DNA from: an uncultured Oscillibacter sp.
GTDB taxonomy: Bacteria > Bacillota > Clostridia > Oscillospirales > Oscillospiraceae
NCBI GenBank assembly: GCA_946494635.1
Contig: CAMMCS010000032.1
Span: 1 to 14,406 of the forward strand
DNA: 14,406 bases
Direction: 5' to 3'
Both the position numbers and the translations under genes were made by a program. Of this stretch, positions 13,258 to 14,406 are shown piece by piece; the stretch's first letter is position 1; every line of letters starts with the position of its first letter. Under the pieces are notes generated by a model. It was not told where the DNA came from, made no database searches, and saw only the letters and a program-made list of their open reading frames with translations.

Positions 13258-14406
13258 TCAGCCGGCCATGCTCTTGGCCAGGTCCGCCTTTCCGGAGAGG
13301 TTCGCGATTGCGTATACCAGGAACACGATGCTGAACATCACAATCGCCACGCAGTCGGATGCCTGCGGCGAGTTGCCGTTCTGGTACCGGAATGCCAGGT
13401 ACGGCAGCGTGGAGGTGGTGGGGGTCATGATCAGGATGATCAGATCCAGCTCCTTCATGATGGAAACGAAGATCAGCATGAATCCGGAGATAAAGCCGCC
13501 CTTCGACAGCGGGAACACGATTTTGATAAACCGGCGGAAGAAACCCGCGCCCTCGATGGTGGCCGCCTCCTCCAGCTCGCCGCTGATCTGCAGCATATTG
13601 GAAGTGCCGGCCCGAGCCGCGAAGGGCAGATGCTTCACCACGGACACCAGCGTCAGCAGGGCAAAGGTGCCGTACAGGGCGGGGATCAGCGTCACGCCGA
13701 AGATCTGCTGGGGCTGGGAGAACATGGACAGGTAGATGCCGCCGAAAGCCACGGAGGGGATCAGATAGGGGATGAACACCAGCTGCTCCACCAGCTTGCC
13801 ATGGAACCTGCCCCGGCCCTTGGCGGTGATATAGCCCAGGATCTGGCCGAAGATCGTGCCGAACACGCCGTTCACCAGGGTTAGCCGCAGGGAGTTGAAC
13901 AGGGAGTTGATGAACTCGTCATTCTTGAAGATACCCGGCAGCCCCTCCATAATCTGGGGATTGGATTCGCCAATCCAGTAGTGGAGGGTGAAGTTGTCCA
14001 GGGAGTAGATGCCCTCCTTGAGCATGAAGCTCTCCATGACCAGGATGACGATTGGCATGATGATGCCCACGGCGAAAAACACGAACAGCGCCGCAGTGAT
14101 AACCGGCCTGCCAACCTTCCCAAGGCCGATCAGAGTGGACCGGCCGCCCTTGCCGCCGATGGTGGCGTAGGACTTGCGGGAGCCGATCAGCTTCTGGTTG
14201 ACGAACACGGCGATGGAGGCAATAATAATCATCAGGATCGCCATGGCAAATCCGGTCTGCGTATCCCGGGAGTTGATATTCATGTACAGCTGGCTGGACA
14301 GGGTGTAGTACTGTACCGGGGAGCCCAGATAATTGATGGTTCCGAAGGTGCCGATGGCCTTGGAGAAGGTCAGGATCACCGCGGAGAGGATGGCCGGCAG
14401 CACCAG
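13258..14406 (-). CDS. ABC importer permease, AfuB/FbpB-type (5' end outside window)
   Basis: The 382 visible residues run off the right edge with the frame still open (Leu-Val-Leu-Pro), so the start lies beyond 14406. The visible part begins at the end of one permease domain. A stretch with membrane segments at about 51-70 and 100-125 follows, then a second permease domain (about 165-372). In the latter the EAA loop is clear: EEAATIEGAGFFRRFIKIVFP at about 279-299, the contact site for the ATPase. Two tandem permease domains in one chain are typical of FbpB/AfuB/PhnU-like proteins. The first EAA loop is probably off-window. It is the first visible gene of the minus-strand operon, so the operon promoter and any operator are not in this window. 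Confidence 0.9.
   Translation of the reverse strand: MVLPAILSAVILTFSKAIGTFGTINYLGSPVQYYTLSSQLYMNINSRDTQTGFAMAILMIIIASIAVFVNQKLIGSRKSYATIGGKGGRSTLIGLGKVGRPVITAALFVFFAVGIIMPIVILVMESFMLKEGIYSLDNFTLHYWIGESNPQIMEGLPGIFKNDEFINSLFNSLRLTLVNGVFGTIFGQILGYITAKGRGRFHGKLVEQLVFIPYLIPSVAFGGIYLSMFSQPQQIFGVTLIPALYGTFALLTLVSVVKHLPFAARAGTSNMLQISGELEEAATIEGAGFFRRFIKIVFPLSKGGFISGFMLIFVSIMKELDLIILIMTPTTSTLPYLAFRYQNGNSPQASDCVAIVMFSIVFLVYAIANLSGKADLAKSMAG

Noticed and set aside
10819..14406. Ferric iron ABC importer
   Set aside because: The family resemblance is general; the binding protein has no adjacent tyrosine pair and the operon includes a HAD protein, so an iron call is not supported.

Overview
The window looks like chromosomal DNA of a GC-rich Clostridia member (Oscillospiraceae-like gut Firmicute). 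This is inferred from strong AGGAGG-type ribosome sites, an S-layer-homology (SLH) surface protein, a lipobox solute-binding lipoprotein, a heterodimeric ABC exporter of the Firmicute type and the overall GC-rich codon use. No rRNA, tRNA, CRISPR or insertion sequence was seen.

Layout, left to right. Positions 1-347 hold the terminator region of an upstream gene and no convincing gene. Positions 348-2390 (+) encode a secreted SLH protein. It converges, across a bidirectional terminator, on a LacI-family repressor gene (3634-2630, -). Divergent from the repressor is a 522-residue protein (4004-5572, +) made of 2,3-bisphosphoglycerate-independent phosphoglycerate mutase (iPGM) sequence in circularly permuted order: the canonical C-terminal part comes first and the canonical N-terminal part second. 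After a terminator come two translationally coupled ABC exporter half-transporters (5752-7455 and 7452-9185, +), with one consensus and one degenerate ATP site. The right side is a minus-strand operon read from the window edge leftward: AfuB/FbpB-type permease (partial), ATPase, lipoprotein solute-binding protein, a four-helix membrane protein and a HAD-family protein. It ends in a strong hairpin terminator at 9211-9254.

How the parts fit. The same operator-like palindrome (TGCAAACGTTTGCA core) lies just downstream of the promoter of the permuted iPGM gene, just downstream of an extended -10 promoter of the exporter pair, and in the leader of the LacI gene. This suggests a local regulon (repressor, permuted iPGM-like enzyme, exporter) with autoregulation. 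The right-hand operon resembles uptake systems for phosphorylated sugars or other organophosphates rather than ferric iron, because the solute-binding protein has no Tyr-Tyr pair. Its promoter lies outside the window.

The most notable item is the permuted iPGM. Every metal ligand of the family can be placed in it, at constant offsets from the canonical numbering, but the aspartate of the DGRD motif and some neighbouring substrate-side residues are changed. It may therefore be a paralogue with a new substrate rather than the glycolytic enzyme.
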